From Coniferiporia sulphurascens (Eukaryota > Basidiomycota > Agaricomycetes > Hymenochaetales > Hymenochaetaceae), in the NCBI GenBank assembly GCA_002794785.1, contig NBBA01000005.1, positions 1,612,001 through 1,676,000 on the forward strand: a DNA stretch of 64,000 nucleotides, written 5' to 3'. Both the position numbers and the translations under genes were made by a program. Each line of letters begins with the position of its first letter. Positions within the stretch are counted from its first letter, which is position 1. This document shows positions 12,285 to 23,165 of the stretch, one piece after another. The notes under the pieces were generated by a model. The model made no database searches. It was not told the DNA's origin and worked only from the letters and a program-made list of their open reading frames with translations.

Positions 12285-12690
12285 CATGTTGTAGAAGGGG
12301 AAGAGTGCCTCGAGGGCTCGCAACTAGACCAGGCAAAGCGCAAGTAAACAAATGCGTCAAGAGTCATCCCTCAGGCTAGGTGCATCGGATGACTAATACG
12401 GATGGTCTGGGTAGTCTCTCTCTATCCTCGCGGAACGTTCCTACATACTGTATGCCAGGCATGTAAAGCAATTCTCGTGAAAGGACGGAGCCGCCGTCAC
12501 ACACATCTAATCAATCTATGCATCCGACATCGTGATATGATCGGGAATAGTTTGTATTAGTAGACGATATTGACGCTGTGCAAAACATGTCGATGAAAAC
12601 AAAAATAACCAGCCTAGAGGATAAGAGCGAAGAACAATCCTTACGATCCAAGAGCAGGATTAATAAGTGTACAATACGTCGTGCTGTAAT
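12285..12690. other. Intergenic region between two minus-strand genes
   Basis: Holds the promoter of the preceding unknown gene and the 3' end of the CLPTM1 gene. No supported exon, RNA gene or repeat was seen. Confidence 0.5.
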
Positions 12691-15548
12691 CTATTTGGTC
12701 TTCTTCGTCTCCAATGTGGTCACCCCGTCCTTACTCTCCGCCGAATCGGTCTCGTCCACCATAACTTGTCCATACTCGTTGATGCGCTTCGGGTCAATGC
12801 GATAGATCCAGCGCTAGTGTCCTTTATGTCAGAACACCTGCAAAATCATAGAATAAGGGGCGTCATTACCTGGTACAGGAAAATTAGAAACACGACATCG
12901 TCCCGGAAACATGCGAGACGATGCAGGATGGGCATCTTGATACAAAACCTTCAAGGAAGTCAATATACAAGGTTCGGATAAGAGATGTCGAGTACATACG
13001 CAAAGAAGTCGTCAACAACAGTGCTCAGTGTCTTGTAGACCATTGCTTTCATGGGCATGTGCGCAACGCTCTGTACCAAATACTTGGTCAAACATTCTCC
13101 TTAAGATGTACATGCACAAACCTTCAGTTTGTAATTAATGATCAATTGCGGTACAAGCTGGGCCTAATTGAACCCTGTCAGATATGTTTTTGTTCACAAA
13201 AGAAGAAACCACCCACAAATCCGAACATGTACACAAAACTAGTCAGGGTGGAAATCACAAAACTATACCAACCACGGTGTGTCTCATAGATAAGGGAATA
13301 GACGGTATAGATAGCGAGGCAAGGGATAGCCACATAAGAAACGTAGCGGAAGGCTAGCTTGTCGTATCTGTAAGGCGACCAAGTGAGACTTTGATACAAT
13401 TACCCGTAGGCACATGAAATACCCACTCCTGTGTTTTCTTCTCGTCCTCACTAAGAACATGTTTGTCCTTGATCTCGATCTTGTAAGGCAGAATCGAATT
13501 CGCGGATGCCCCAATCAGACTAATGTCAACGGCTTTGGTAATCTTCGAAAGCAAAATCAGTTAGTAAACTAGGCAACAGGTAAAAAGACACAAACCTTCC
13601 AGGCTTCAATTAGTATTCCCATTCCTTGGCCGAAAAGAATGATATAACTCGTATTTTCATTGTTGTCTATAAGATATAACAGAATGATGAGTTGTACAAA
13701 AACATTGGTGACGATCTAGACGAAGTGTAAGCAATTTTCAAATAGACTCATCGAGCACTGAACACGAACTCACCGTCCTGATAACGCAACCAGCAACTTC
13801 ATGAGCGACATAAGAAATAACAGACAATTCACTGAACACACCGAACGGATACGCCTGTTAGTTCATTCTTTTTCCTCCAATGCGAAACATCCGATTTAAA
13901 CGCCAACATCTCAAACCTACTCTCATCGTAAGCCAAGAAAATACGAACAAATATATGGAAGGGCCAATCACTTACACGGAGTGTAGCACCGTAACCAATG
14001 CCGTCAACATCAAGAAGTATGGATTAGTTTCAACCAGCATGCGCTTAATTTCATCCATTTCTGTAGATGAGGCACCGCCTTGCTGCTTTGCCGCTTCATT
14101 AAAGCCGTGACCCATAGTTGCGAATATCTGAAACTTGAAGTAGGACATAGGCTCAAATTCAATCCGCAGGGGTACGTGCGGGGTAGTCTCGTTGATTTCA
14201 ATGTATTGTGAGCGAAAATGCCAGAAATCATTAGGGAACATAATAGGCTTGTAAAAGCCTTTGGTCCCAGTCTGGTCACGCAAACCAGGGACAGGGTGGA
14301 CATCTACGCAAAATTAGGAAGCTGAGAAAATCTGAGCACGTGTTCTTGCTCACGTTCTAGCATTGCCGGGGGGAGCTGCGCGTACGGAACAACGCCGCCG
14401 TCGGAAACAAGCGCCAAAGTGAGATTCTGATATCATTAAAATGACGGTCAATTTCAGCAGGCGAGGGATATAACAAGGCATAGACCTTGTGCCAATGAGA
14501 TAAAATCATGTCAGGCTGTTCCTGCGACACGAGATGTTTGTTTTAATTGTCCCATATTAAGAAAAATGTGGTGCTCACAGTCTCCGCCTGGGTTTCGTCG
14601 AGTTCTTGTTCCCCGCCGAGAAGACTCTTCTGTTTGCGTAATTTGGTTTTGGGCAAGTAATGTGTCAGAACTTTCAATTTACAAGTAAGTATGCAATAGC
14701 CTGTGAACGACGTGTGTATTATACTCACGCTTTCTGACATGATGTATTGAACCTGGGTTGAAGTCGGGGTTCGATGGGTCTGGGCTGGCACCATCTTTCA
14801 CCAGGAATAGATCCGCCCACAAGGAACCATTGCGTTGCACCGACTAAAGAGTCAAATCAAAGTTGAACGATAAATTCCAAAGACGCGTCTGCACACACAC
14901 CAAAGGTAGCGGCACGTCCAAATCCAGAGACCGCTTGTCTTCCCAATTTCCAAACGTGATGTTGTCCCATACGAGATGCGGAAGGGCCTCGTCCCCGCTT
15001 TCCCTCCAAGCTTTTGTCCATTTTGATGAGAATACATCCCCTGTCGGTGATGTGGACAGATACACATGCACGCTAATGTCTATCCCAAGTGGCCACGAAG
15101 GCACAAGCTGCTGCGGGGGTAGCTGCAGAGGATTTCGCCCTGCGGACTGGACAGTTGCACCAGGTTGCACAGTGGGGTTATGCACGGAAGGCGTAGTCGG
15201 TATAACGGGGGGTTCTTGGGCTTTCGGAACGAAAAACTTGATGACTGAGGAACGACATACTTTAGCATGGCCCGCGTCGAGAAAACGATGGCTTCATCAC
15301 TTACTCGCTTGGGATATAACCCAAAATATAAGAATCCGCTACTCCACGGCATTATTGGAATTTGGAAACGGTAGGGTTACCGCGGTCAGCTAGAAAAATT
15401 CGGTGTTCCCGGATATGTCGCTTACCTGCACGATGCTCAGGACTTGCTGAAAGGTGGACGTTTCCTGTCGAGCCTGACCATCTTGCACTGGCTGGTCACC
15501 ATCAGGGGACGCAGGAGGCTGCGCTTGGGCGGCACGTCGTTCAGGCAT
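12691..15548 (-). CDS. CLPTM1-family multi-pass membrane protein
   Basis: Homologue of cleft lip and palate transmembrane protein 1, an ER/Golgi-region multi-pass protein linked in other species to membrane traffic or lipid scrambling. Start MPERRAAQAQPPASPDGD at 15548, then a first hydrophobic segment (RILIFWVISQ) near 15320. The large lumenal domain includes PSWPLGIDISVHVYLS, LVWDNITFGNWEDKRS, LTHYLPKTKLRKQKSLL and FYKPIMFPNDFWHFRSQY. The membrane half has PYFLMLTALVTVLHSVFEMLAF, GVSVRTIVTNVFVQLIILLY, YVSYVAIPCLAIYTVYSLIYE, PQLIINYKLKSVAHMPMKAM and the cytosolic tail INEYGQVMVDETD ending at 12691. About 650 residues and at least nine introns. Family assignment is firm. The cellular role in this fungus is inferred. 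Confidence 0.92.
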
Positions 15549-15689
15549 TGCTCGCTGGAAGGCAGAGCTGTCGCTCCGTCTCCCGACCGGCCTGTAGCAG
15601 GTATTACGTAACGACACGTGGTAGACCATCTTGTTTTACGTAATATACGCCTTTAGAGAATTCAGTGCAATGGCACTTAGTGACTCCCT
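15549..15689. promoter_or_regulatory. CLPTM1 upstream region
   Basis: Short upstream region of the CLPTM1 gene, cut off from the rest of the original divergent intergenic region by the retro-insertion starting at 15704. No motif can be named. Confidence 0.4.
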
Positions 15690-15700
15690 TGCTCGAGCGT

Positions 15701-15703
<3 letters not shown>
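15690..15703. repeat. Target-site duplication, left copy (14 bp)
   Basis: TGCTCGAGCGTGGT, identical to the copy at 16555-16568. It borders the poly(T) end of the insertion. Confidence 0.85.

Positions 15704-15735
<32 letters not shown>
15703..15735. repeat. Poly(T) tract of 33 nt (poly(A) tail on the minus strand)
   Basis: Unbroken T run. Its first base is shared with the target-site duplication. By far the longest homopolymer in the window. It marks the 3' end of the insertion. Confidence 0.9.
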
Positions 15736-15741
<6 letters not shown>

Positions 15742-16554
15742 GCATTTGTATACCGCTACATTACATAGTAAAAGACGCGGATGTGAGACCATATAAAGTG
15801 TAGTGTCGGAGGAGATTAACAAGGTATAAAGTTCCTGGGCTTAAGTCGAATAAAAGGTATGAGGTTTGGTTGTCAGAGGTAACTAAATGGTTTTGTCAGG
15901 GGGGATAAGAATCGGAAGAGCAAATTGTGAAGGGGGGGGTGGCGGTTTTATGGATTCTATGATGACTAATACTGATTGTGAAAGATGAGAAAAACTACTG
16001 AATTTTTTATGTTTTATGTGTGGGCATGGTTTGAATTGTTTTATGTCCGATATTTGTGACTCTGAGAGTGGTGACGTGACATCGCTTGGAGCGGTAGGTG
16101 TGCGTGAGGCTAGGGCCAGGTTGCCATGAGGTGTTAGGTTGACTGCGAATTGTAGGATGACTGATGTTAAGTCTATGCATGGGCCATAGCGGCTGAGGTT
16201 TTCTCGATAGAGGAAAATATGTCGTGAATTGTGTGGCGGCCCACTAATGCTGATGACCTGTAGTTTGTGCTGGCCTATGGCCCATTCTAGTATGTGCTGG
16301 TTGTCGTTAACGATGTTGAAGGGTTCATATGTGGTTTTGGTTTCGAAGTTTGGCACCGGGAGGTGAAGGAATAGAAGGGGGCATGGGGGAATGGGGGAAA
16401 GGGGGAGTGGAATGTTGAACAAGGCAATGAAACAGCTCGACGGATGTCTACTGTGAGTGAGGACTGGTGTGGGTGGTTAACCCAGGGAAATTATTGGTGG
16501 TGCGAGTCGGTTTGTGCTGGGTGAGATGATGGTGGTCAGAGGTCAAGGGGTTTG
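15704..16554 (-). mobile_element. Retrotransposed insertion (truncated LINE or processed mRNA copy) with poly(A) tail and TSD
   Basis: An 851-bp segment framed by a perfect 14-bp direct repeat. On the plus strand it begins with an uninterrupted run of T, which is a 3' poly(A) tail if the element is read on the minus strand. Poly(A) plus a target-site duplication is the hallmark of LINE-machinery insertion. Read on the minus strand, the longest open frame (16422-15883, about 180 codons, with further in-frame codons upstream) contains no ATG codon, as expected for a 5'-truncated copy. About 150 nt of apparent 3' UTR separate its stop from the tail. The encoded sequence (EWAIGQHKLQVISISGPP..., SRYGPCIDLTSVILQFAVNL) was not recognised, so truncated LINE and processed copy of a host mRNA remain equal options. 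Confidence 0.78.
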
Positions 16555-16568
16555 TGCTCGAGCGTGGT
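16555..16568. repeat. Target-site duplication, right copy (14 bp)
   Basis: TGCTCGAGCGTGGT, the exact match of 15690-15703. It borders the 5' end of the element as read on the minus strand. Confidence 0.85.
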
Positions 16569-17128
16569 GTGGCAGTAATTAATACCCACAGATGCGGAAT
16601 GCAGCAAAATCATGGGAATCAGCCTGTGCTTGCCGTGGGCTGTGTATATTCATCTATCCATCACTTCAAGCGATCATGATTCAGCACAGGGCGCCCGGCG
16701 CTGCCAGGAATAGCACTGGCAAACGACTACTGTGGCAACTGTTACCCACTGCTTCTAAGTATAAGTGGAGTATATCTATTTCGCTCTCCCGGACTTGGAA
16801 GGAGCATAAATGAAGTTTTGAATGCGTCGTTGCTGTATAAGAATTCTTGCGCGAGCAGGCATCGGGTTTACCGAGATCAAAATGGCGCAGGGGCAGAACG
16901 CGGGGAGTGTAGTATGCATGAGGCTGTGATGAGAAGGCGCAGCGCGGTGGCCGCTAGAGACCATCGAAGGCGTGACATAAGCAGCGCTGTTCTGGACAAA
17001 ACGCGCCAGTGTCCCTCCATCAAGCTCGCTTTGTCCCCTCTAACAACCGTAGCTCTCCTTTATACCTTTTTCTTTCTTACTCTCCTCCAAACAGTGCCAG
17101 CGCAGTCAGGTATTCCCCGCGACCCACC
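16569..17128. promoter_or_regulatory. Chitin synthase upstream region
   Basis: 560 bp between the insertion and the chitin synthase start. A T/C-rich stretch with tttatacctttttctttctt near 17057-17080 is typical of a fungal core promoter. The insertion has moved any more distal element about 0.85 kb further away. Confidence 0.5.
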
Positions 17129-20100
17129 ATGTCCAATCCACGTCGCCCGCCGCTGTCCACCCATTCTTCATTTTCAGCGGACACCCACCAAGGCGACCCC
17201 TTTAGCGACGGTCAGGCTCGTATACATTTTCAGGAGCAGTCCGCACCCCAGCGGGGCATGCCTCAGCCCTTTGAGAGCACGGTATCTCTTCCATCTGAGT
17301 TCGGCGGTCGGGGCGCTGTCTACGGTGACCTTGATGATGAGGAGGAGAAAGTACCCTTAACGGGAGACCAGGGTTTTGTAGGCGGCCTGTATCCACCAGG
17401 GTAAGTAAGGCCTTATCCTCTGTTCAGACTGAACAAACGGGATGTTTGTCGACTCGTGCTCACTCCAAGTCCAGGCAGCAAATTGACCCGAACTCCTTCG
17501 GCGATCCATATTCACGGCCCTTGTCGGCCGTATCTACCGGTTCAAACAGCACGGAGACGGCCTGGCGTCGTCGGCAAACTATCAAGCGAGGTGTAACGCG
17601 TAAGGTCAAACTTACTCGTGGTAACTTCATCACAGAATACCCTGTACCGTCGGCTGTTCACAGTGCTATTGAATCGAAGTGGAAGAACACGAATACTACT
17701 GAATTCTCGTGCGTGGCACGTACTGTTTCTTCAGGCTTAAATGAGCTAACCGGTTTGTCTCGTACTTTACAGTCATATGCGCTATACAGCGGCTACCTGT
17801 GATCCGGACGAATTCAGCGAGGCGAACGGCTACTCTTTACGGACCAAGATGTATAACCGCGAAACTGAGCTACTCATTGCAGTTACCTCCTATAATGAGG
17901 ATAAGACGCTCTACGCGCGTACGCTGCATGGCGTCATGTTAAACATTCGCGACATCTGCAAAACCAAGGCATCTAAATACTGGCGTCGGTCCGCGGAAGA
18001 AGGGGTGCCTGGTTGGCAGAAGATTTGTGTAGCGCTCATTGTCGATGGCCTGGAGCCGATGGACAAGAGTGTTCTCGATCTCTTAGCAACGGTCGGCGTC
18101 TATCAAGACGGTGTCATGAAGAAGCAGATTGATAACAAGGACACCGTGGCGCACATCTTCGAGGTTTGACTCTTGATCTGGTTAGACGTCTAAATTGTCG
18201 ACTTAATTGCTTTGCTACTAGTATACAACGCAACTCTCGGTCGACGCCACGCCCCAGTTAATTCTCCCGCATGGCGAGGACCCAAATAATTTGGTTCCCG
18301 TGCAGATAATCTTCGTTTTGAAGGCTCAGAACCAGAAAAAGATCAATTCTCATAGATGGCTGTTCCACGCTATTGGAAAGATGCTTCAGGTAGGTTAGCA
18401 GCGAAGTTCTCGTGCGCCTTCTGCTCACGGTTTTACCAGCCAGAAATATGTGTTCTTATTGACGCGGGAACCAAGCCTGGTCACAAGTCCATATATTATC
18501 TCTGGGAGGCGTTCTACAATGATGAACATCTCGGCGGTGCATGCGGAGAAATTCATGCCATGATCGAGGGCGGTAAAAAGCTTCTGAACCCACTCGTTGC
18601 AGCGCAAAACTTCGAATACAAGATGTCTAACATCCTTGATAAGCCCCTGGAATCATCCTTTGGATATGTATCTGTGCTGCCGGGAGCTTTCTCCGCATAC
18701 CGTTTCCGAGCCATCCAAGGTCGCCCTTTGGAGCAATACTTCCATGGAGATCATTCTCTGGCAGATCGTCTGGGTGCGAAAGGTATTTATGGTATGAACA
18801 TTTTCACAAAGAACATGTTTTTGGCCGAAGACCGCATATTGTGTTTCGAGCTCGTCGCAAAGGCAGGCGATCGGTGGACACTGACATATGTAAAGCCGAG
18901 TAAGGCGGAGACAGATGTGCCCGGTATATCAGATTTAAAATTTCTTATACGTGAAATATCCTGACAATGATTCCTAGAATCGGCTGCCGAACTTATAGGA
19001 CAGCGTCGTCGTTGGCTGAATGGTTCCTTTGCGGCATCGGTATATGCATTGGTGCACTTCTTCAGATTTTACAAATCTGGACATGGAATTATTCGCATGT
19101 TCTTTTTCCATATACAAGCATTGGTTGGTAGCTTCTCCATTGCCGGGAACGTCGAGTTACTGACTGTCTTGTATTTTTAGTACAACATATTTTCCCTCGT
19201 ATTTTCTTGGTTTGCCCTCGCCAATCTTTGGCTCACGTTTTCCATCATTATCGAACTTCTTCCAAATCTCCCCGAGGACCCGATTATAATTTTCGGTACC
19301 GCGGCCGTCGTTAGTGACTTATCTCTGGCATAACTGGCCAACTGATCACGTCTGCATATTAGACACACTGGGTCAATGATGCTTGCAAGTGGATCTACCT
19401 CGCGTTTCTGGCACTGCAGTTCGTTCTAGCTTTGGGTAACAGGCCGAAGGGTGAACGTTTGGCCTACACGTTGACATTATGGTCTGTTTTGTCTGTTCTG
19501 GGAGACCTTTTTACTGAACACCATCCTTCAGGGTTTACGCATTTTTGTCATTGTATCTTATGGTGTGTGCGTTCTGGTTGACGGGTAGATCGTTCGCGGT
19601 TCGTCGAACTCTTCCATCTTTGTGACAGGGTACCAGTTAATTAGTTGCCCTGCAGAGTATTCCAAGCCAGTTGGCGGATTCCCATTCTGTCGGCGAGGTT
19701 ATCAAGAAACTGCTCGAGCCTCCAATCGGAGCGCTCATTGCTGCAATAGTTTCGACTTTCGGAATCTACTTGTTTGCATCTTTCTTATACGTAAGTTCCT
19801 TAGAAGATTGCATCGCTATTAGTGTTAATTACTCCCAATCAACACAGCGTGATCCTTGGCACATGTTTTCTAGCTTCCCGCAGTACCTACTCCTTGCTCC
19901 GAGCTTCACAAACGTCCTCAACGTTTATGCCTTTTGTAACCTACATGACGTCTCTTGGGGTACGAAGGGCTCCGACAAGGCTGAAGCTCTACCATCAATG
20001 ACTTCAAAAAAGGGCAAAGAGGAAGACGCTCCTGTCGTCGAAGATACGACCAGACTACAGGAAGATATAGACGCGGCATTCAAAGAGACTGTCACACGGG

Positions 20101-20460
20101 CTGTCACGAAACTCGTAGTAAAGGAAGAGGTCGAGAAACCGACAATGGACGATCAAAATAAGACTTTCCGCACACGCCTTGTCGGCTTTTGGATGTTGTC
20201 AAACGGTGTCCTCTCCGTAGCGATCGCGAACCTGAACGGTCTGTCCAGCGGAAACGAGGCGCAAGACGAGGCGACTTTGCAGTCAAAGCAACAATTCTAT
20301 TTCTCGGTGATTCTATACTCGACGTTTGGTCTCGCCCTCGTTCGGTTCATCGGCGTAAGCGTCTCTTCTCGTAGAACTGTATCATCGTGCTAACTTTTTT
20401 CGATAGTGCCTATTCTACTTCTTCAAGCGCAACCTCTTCAGGTTCTGCCGCCGCTCATAA
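17129..20460 (+). CDS. Chitin synthase (class I-III type)
   Basis: Membrane glycosyltransferase (GT2) that polymerises UDP-N-acetylglucosamine into cell-wall chitin. The start [20 protein letters not shown] at 17129 opens a Pro/Ser-rich cytosolic N-terminus, then [25 protein letters not shown]. The catalytic domain shows [21 protein letters not shown] sequence, [64 protein letters not shown] and [10 protein letters not shown] (about 19003-19032), all signature positions of fungal chitin synthases. The membrane half follows ([58 protein letters not shown]), with [16 protein letters not shown] and a last membrane segment ending FCRRS at 20460. About 900 residues with roughly ten introns. It is complete, with no missing catalytic motif. 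Confidence 0.95.
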
Positions 20461-20923
20461 AGTCACATCGCGCATAGTCAAGCGAATCCGACCTTCATGA
20501 TACGACCATAGTTAGCTTTGGGACTAATTCACCTGGCTCCTCCCAGTCATATCGAACCCGTCATACTATTAACTCCTTTCATGACTCTTCACGGACTCTA
20601 TTCTCTCTCACTTACTAGTGTGGATTATGAGCCTGAGCGTGACTGTAAAGTCTACCGCCTAGCTCTCGTTCGACATCATCGTGCTTCACGGACATGTCTC
20701 ATTTTTCTTTCCTGGGTGCCTAAGACGCTCCTTAATTAGTGCCTATCTCGTACAGTTACTTTAAAAATCGTACAATGACCCCGGAGGGGATTGGGAGGGA
20801 AAAAAGAAAAGACAAAAAAAATTTAAAACATGCGTATCCAGATGTGCACAAAATCTGTGGCTCTAGTTTAAATTAGAGGCCCGGGCAAGTAATAGCACCG
20901 TAGAAAAACTCAGAAGCCGCTTC
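20461..20923. other. Convergent intergenic region
   Basis: The 3' ends of the chitin synthase (+) and RING (-) genes meet here. A short A-rich run lies at 20800-20825. No supported gene was seen. Confidence 0.5.
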
Positions 20924-21742
20924 TCAAGAATATAATCCAACGAACTCATCCCGGCCGTCTTGGTTATTGTAATGGTTAGGGTTAGGATCATGGTTTGCTT
21001 CCCCCTCGTAGCCTTGCACAGCACCCGCCGCCGCGAGAAAGGCAGGAGACTGGACCAGGCTCGAAAGAGATTGCATGTCTGAAATCCCATATCTAGGGTC
21101 GTGATTGTCGCCTTGGTTTGGCTCGGCAGCATCAGCCGGCTCGGGACGGACGATGAAAGGACGTCTGCATGTCGGACAGGAATCGTTCTGAGCACGTGTG
21201 CAAAATGAAGTTAGCATGAGCGTGTATATCACATATATTTCCCCACCTGTGAGATCCACACAGTTATACTGTTTAAGGAGTATATAGAAGAACATTCAGT
21301 AGGAGAGAATTATTATATTTTGTCGGGGAAAGTAATGCGCACTCCTTCCGGCAGAATAGGTGTCCACATGTATCAGCGAGGCGAGTCACGCCTAGGTCTT
21401 CAATAGCATTAGCAGGGCTGTCCATAGCGTGAGCCATTTCCTCGGAGGCCAGTACAGCGAGGAAAGATGTGAAGCATATAGGACAACATGAGTCTGTGAG
21501 ATAATGTAGGAAACCTTTGGTCGGCGGTAGGGAGCGAAAGTACCTTTCTGGTCAAGACGAATCAAATCGTCCTCAGTGAGGACGGGAAGCCCGTTGACGA
21601 TTTCCTTTCTACGACTAACTGCAGTCGTTAGTAATGAACTATAAAGAGGGCCGGGTCGATTATAAACTGACGGGTCTGGTGCAGCATGACCCATTAACGA
21701 GACAATAAAGTCTAAGTCGTCTGCGTGTTCGGCGGCAGACAT
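20924..21742 (-). CDS. RING-type zinc-finger protein, probable E3 ubiquitin ligase
   Basis: The start MSAAEHADDLDFIVSLMGHAAPD at 21742 leads into NGLPVLTEDDLIRLDQKG. After an intron comes the first half of a RING finger: CCPICFTSFLAVLASEEM...DTCGHLFCRK. A later exon gives NDSCPTCRRPF. The Cys pairs CPIC and CPTC and the CGH-x-x-C block are plain. The loop between the first Cys pair and CGH is long (about 30 residues). The sixth ligand, usually Cys three residues after FC, is an acidic residue as I read the splice. The tail after the finger is acidic and Asn-rich and ends DEFVGLYS. Length is about 200 residues. E3 activity is inferred from the domain. No partner can be named. Confidence 0.75.
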
Positions 21743-22058
21743 GATAGCTTGAAATCCGACTTTCTGGCCGTCTCGAATCAGAACCACGTACTACACGGGC
21801 CACGCAACTTACGAGGGGACGCGCGGACAACTGTGAACGTCACGTGCACGCACGAAACAGCATAAATTAACAAACGTCAGCGGTGGTCGAATTGTCCAGC
21901 AACGACGCACAAGGAAATGCAATAAGACAGCGATTGGTACAGACGGCGGAGGCTTAAGTGACTACACAGGTAGTGGTACAAAAAATCAAAACACAATTCT
22001 CTCGGGATGGTAGTGGCGGCAAATATGGGCTGGTATTCGTGTATAGTGGCGTAAGGGC
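21743..22058. other. Intergenic region between RING and Spo12-family genes
   Basis: Carries the RING-gene promoter and the 3' end of the Spo12-family gene. No coding support was found. Confidence 0.5.
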
Positions 22059-22590
22059 TTAGAACGGATTCTCTGGATCGTCCATCTCCACATCTACTTT
22101 CTTCTCCGGAGCAGCCCTTTGCTCTTCGTCCGATTCAGACTCGTTGCTCTCTTCAAGCGTCGAGCTCTGGAAAAGTTGCTGATGCGCCGGCTTCGCCCCC
22201 CTAAGGCAAAGTTTGAATGGTTAATGCCAGAATGAAGGAACGAGAACAAGAAACTGACTTGTCGAAGCGTTTCTTCTTCGCCGCACTGATCTTCTGTGAG
22301 CACGGTGTCATCATATTGTCAGTTGGCGAGATAAACTTGGGGTTGCTAATGGGCGATCGTGTCAGCCACAGAAACTACGGCCACGTGGGTGAGACGACAT
22401 ACCTGCTCTTGGCCATCTTCTTTGCGAGGAGTGCTTTTGCCCCCATTCCTGGCATCTGGCTGGCGAACTTGCCATTGGTTGCGTTGCCTAGCGGAGCCTG
22501 GGGGACAACGACCTGAGCGGCGCGGGAAGGATTGTGAAGTGGTTCTGCAGCATGCACGGGCGAGTCTGTGGGCGTGGAAACGTTGGACAT
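22059..22590 (-). CDS. Spo12-family cell-cycle protein
   Basis: Small protein of about 130 residues in three exons. It starts MSNVSTPTDSPVHAAEPLHNP at 22590, with KFASQMPGMGAKALLAKKMAKS in exon 1. The second exon has the diagnostic segment NPKFISPTDNMMTPCSQKIS followed by AAKKKRF, which matches the conserved block of the Spo12 family (Pfam PF05032; yeast Spo12/Bns1, which promote mitotic exit through the FEAR network). The tail is acidic (ESNESESDEEQR...VEMDDPENPF) and ends at 22059. The S/TP sites in the block are plausible Cdk targets. Assignment rests on this one motif. Confidence 0.72.
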
Positions 22591-23165
22591 GATGGAGAAA
22601 GGGTACGTGCAAGTGAATGGTATATAGTGGAAAGTAAAAGTGAACCACGCGTCTTGATTTTTATGACGCGTGCCAGCCCTCTCAACGTCACGTGGACGTG
22701 GCCGTGGCCGAGTGCTTTCTACGTTACATAATTTCGGAGGCCGCACAATCGGGCCGACTGCATCGCAACGTCGAATGCAAGCGGATTGGATGCAAGATCT
22801 GAGATGAAAAATCTTTTACGTGCTTGAAATTTTGCATTTTTTTCCCCTTTCTTTTCTGGTTTTCCTTATTGCGACTTCTCACCGCTTCGGGAACGGGCCG
22901 GTGGGGGGCTCGGCGGAGGAATATGGGGCCGGCACACCCTCCAATTATTTCGCGAGTAAAAAAGGGGCCGAGGCGGGGATGCAAGAGCAAGAAATCTAGA
23001 GGCGAAAACGAAACGTACGCGCGTGCACATGGTTCAAATATAAAGTAGAGCGCTGTCACCCGTGATCTCCATCCGTCTCAAATCTCAATTCCTCCACCTC
23101 TCCCTCTCTCACCTCTCGTCCCTTTCCCTCCTCTCCTTTCTATCTCCCCTCCCCTTTCTTCCTCC
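22591..23165. promoter_or_regulatory. Divergent promoter region, Spo12-family / Rheb, with long CT-rich tract
   Basis: 575 bp between two divergent starts. From about 23078 to 23165, just upstream of the Rheb ATG, the plus strand is almost entirely C and T. Such pyrimidine tracts commonly sit at transcription starts of constitutive fungal genes. Poly-T/GGG blocks lie near 22836-22930. No specific factor site is claimed. Confidence 0.55.
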
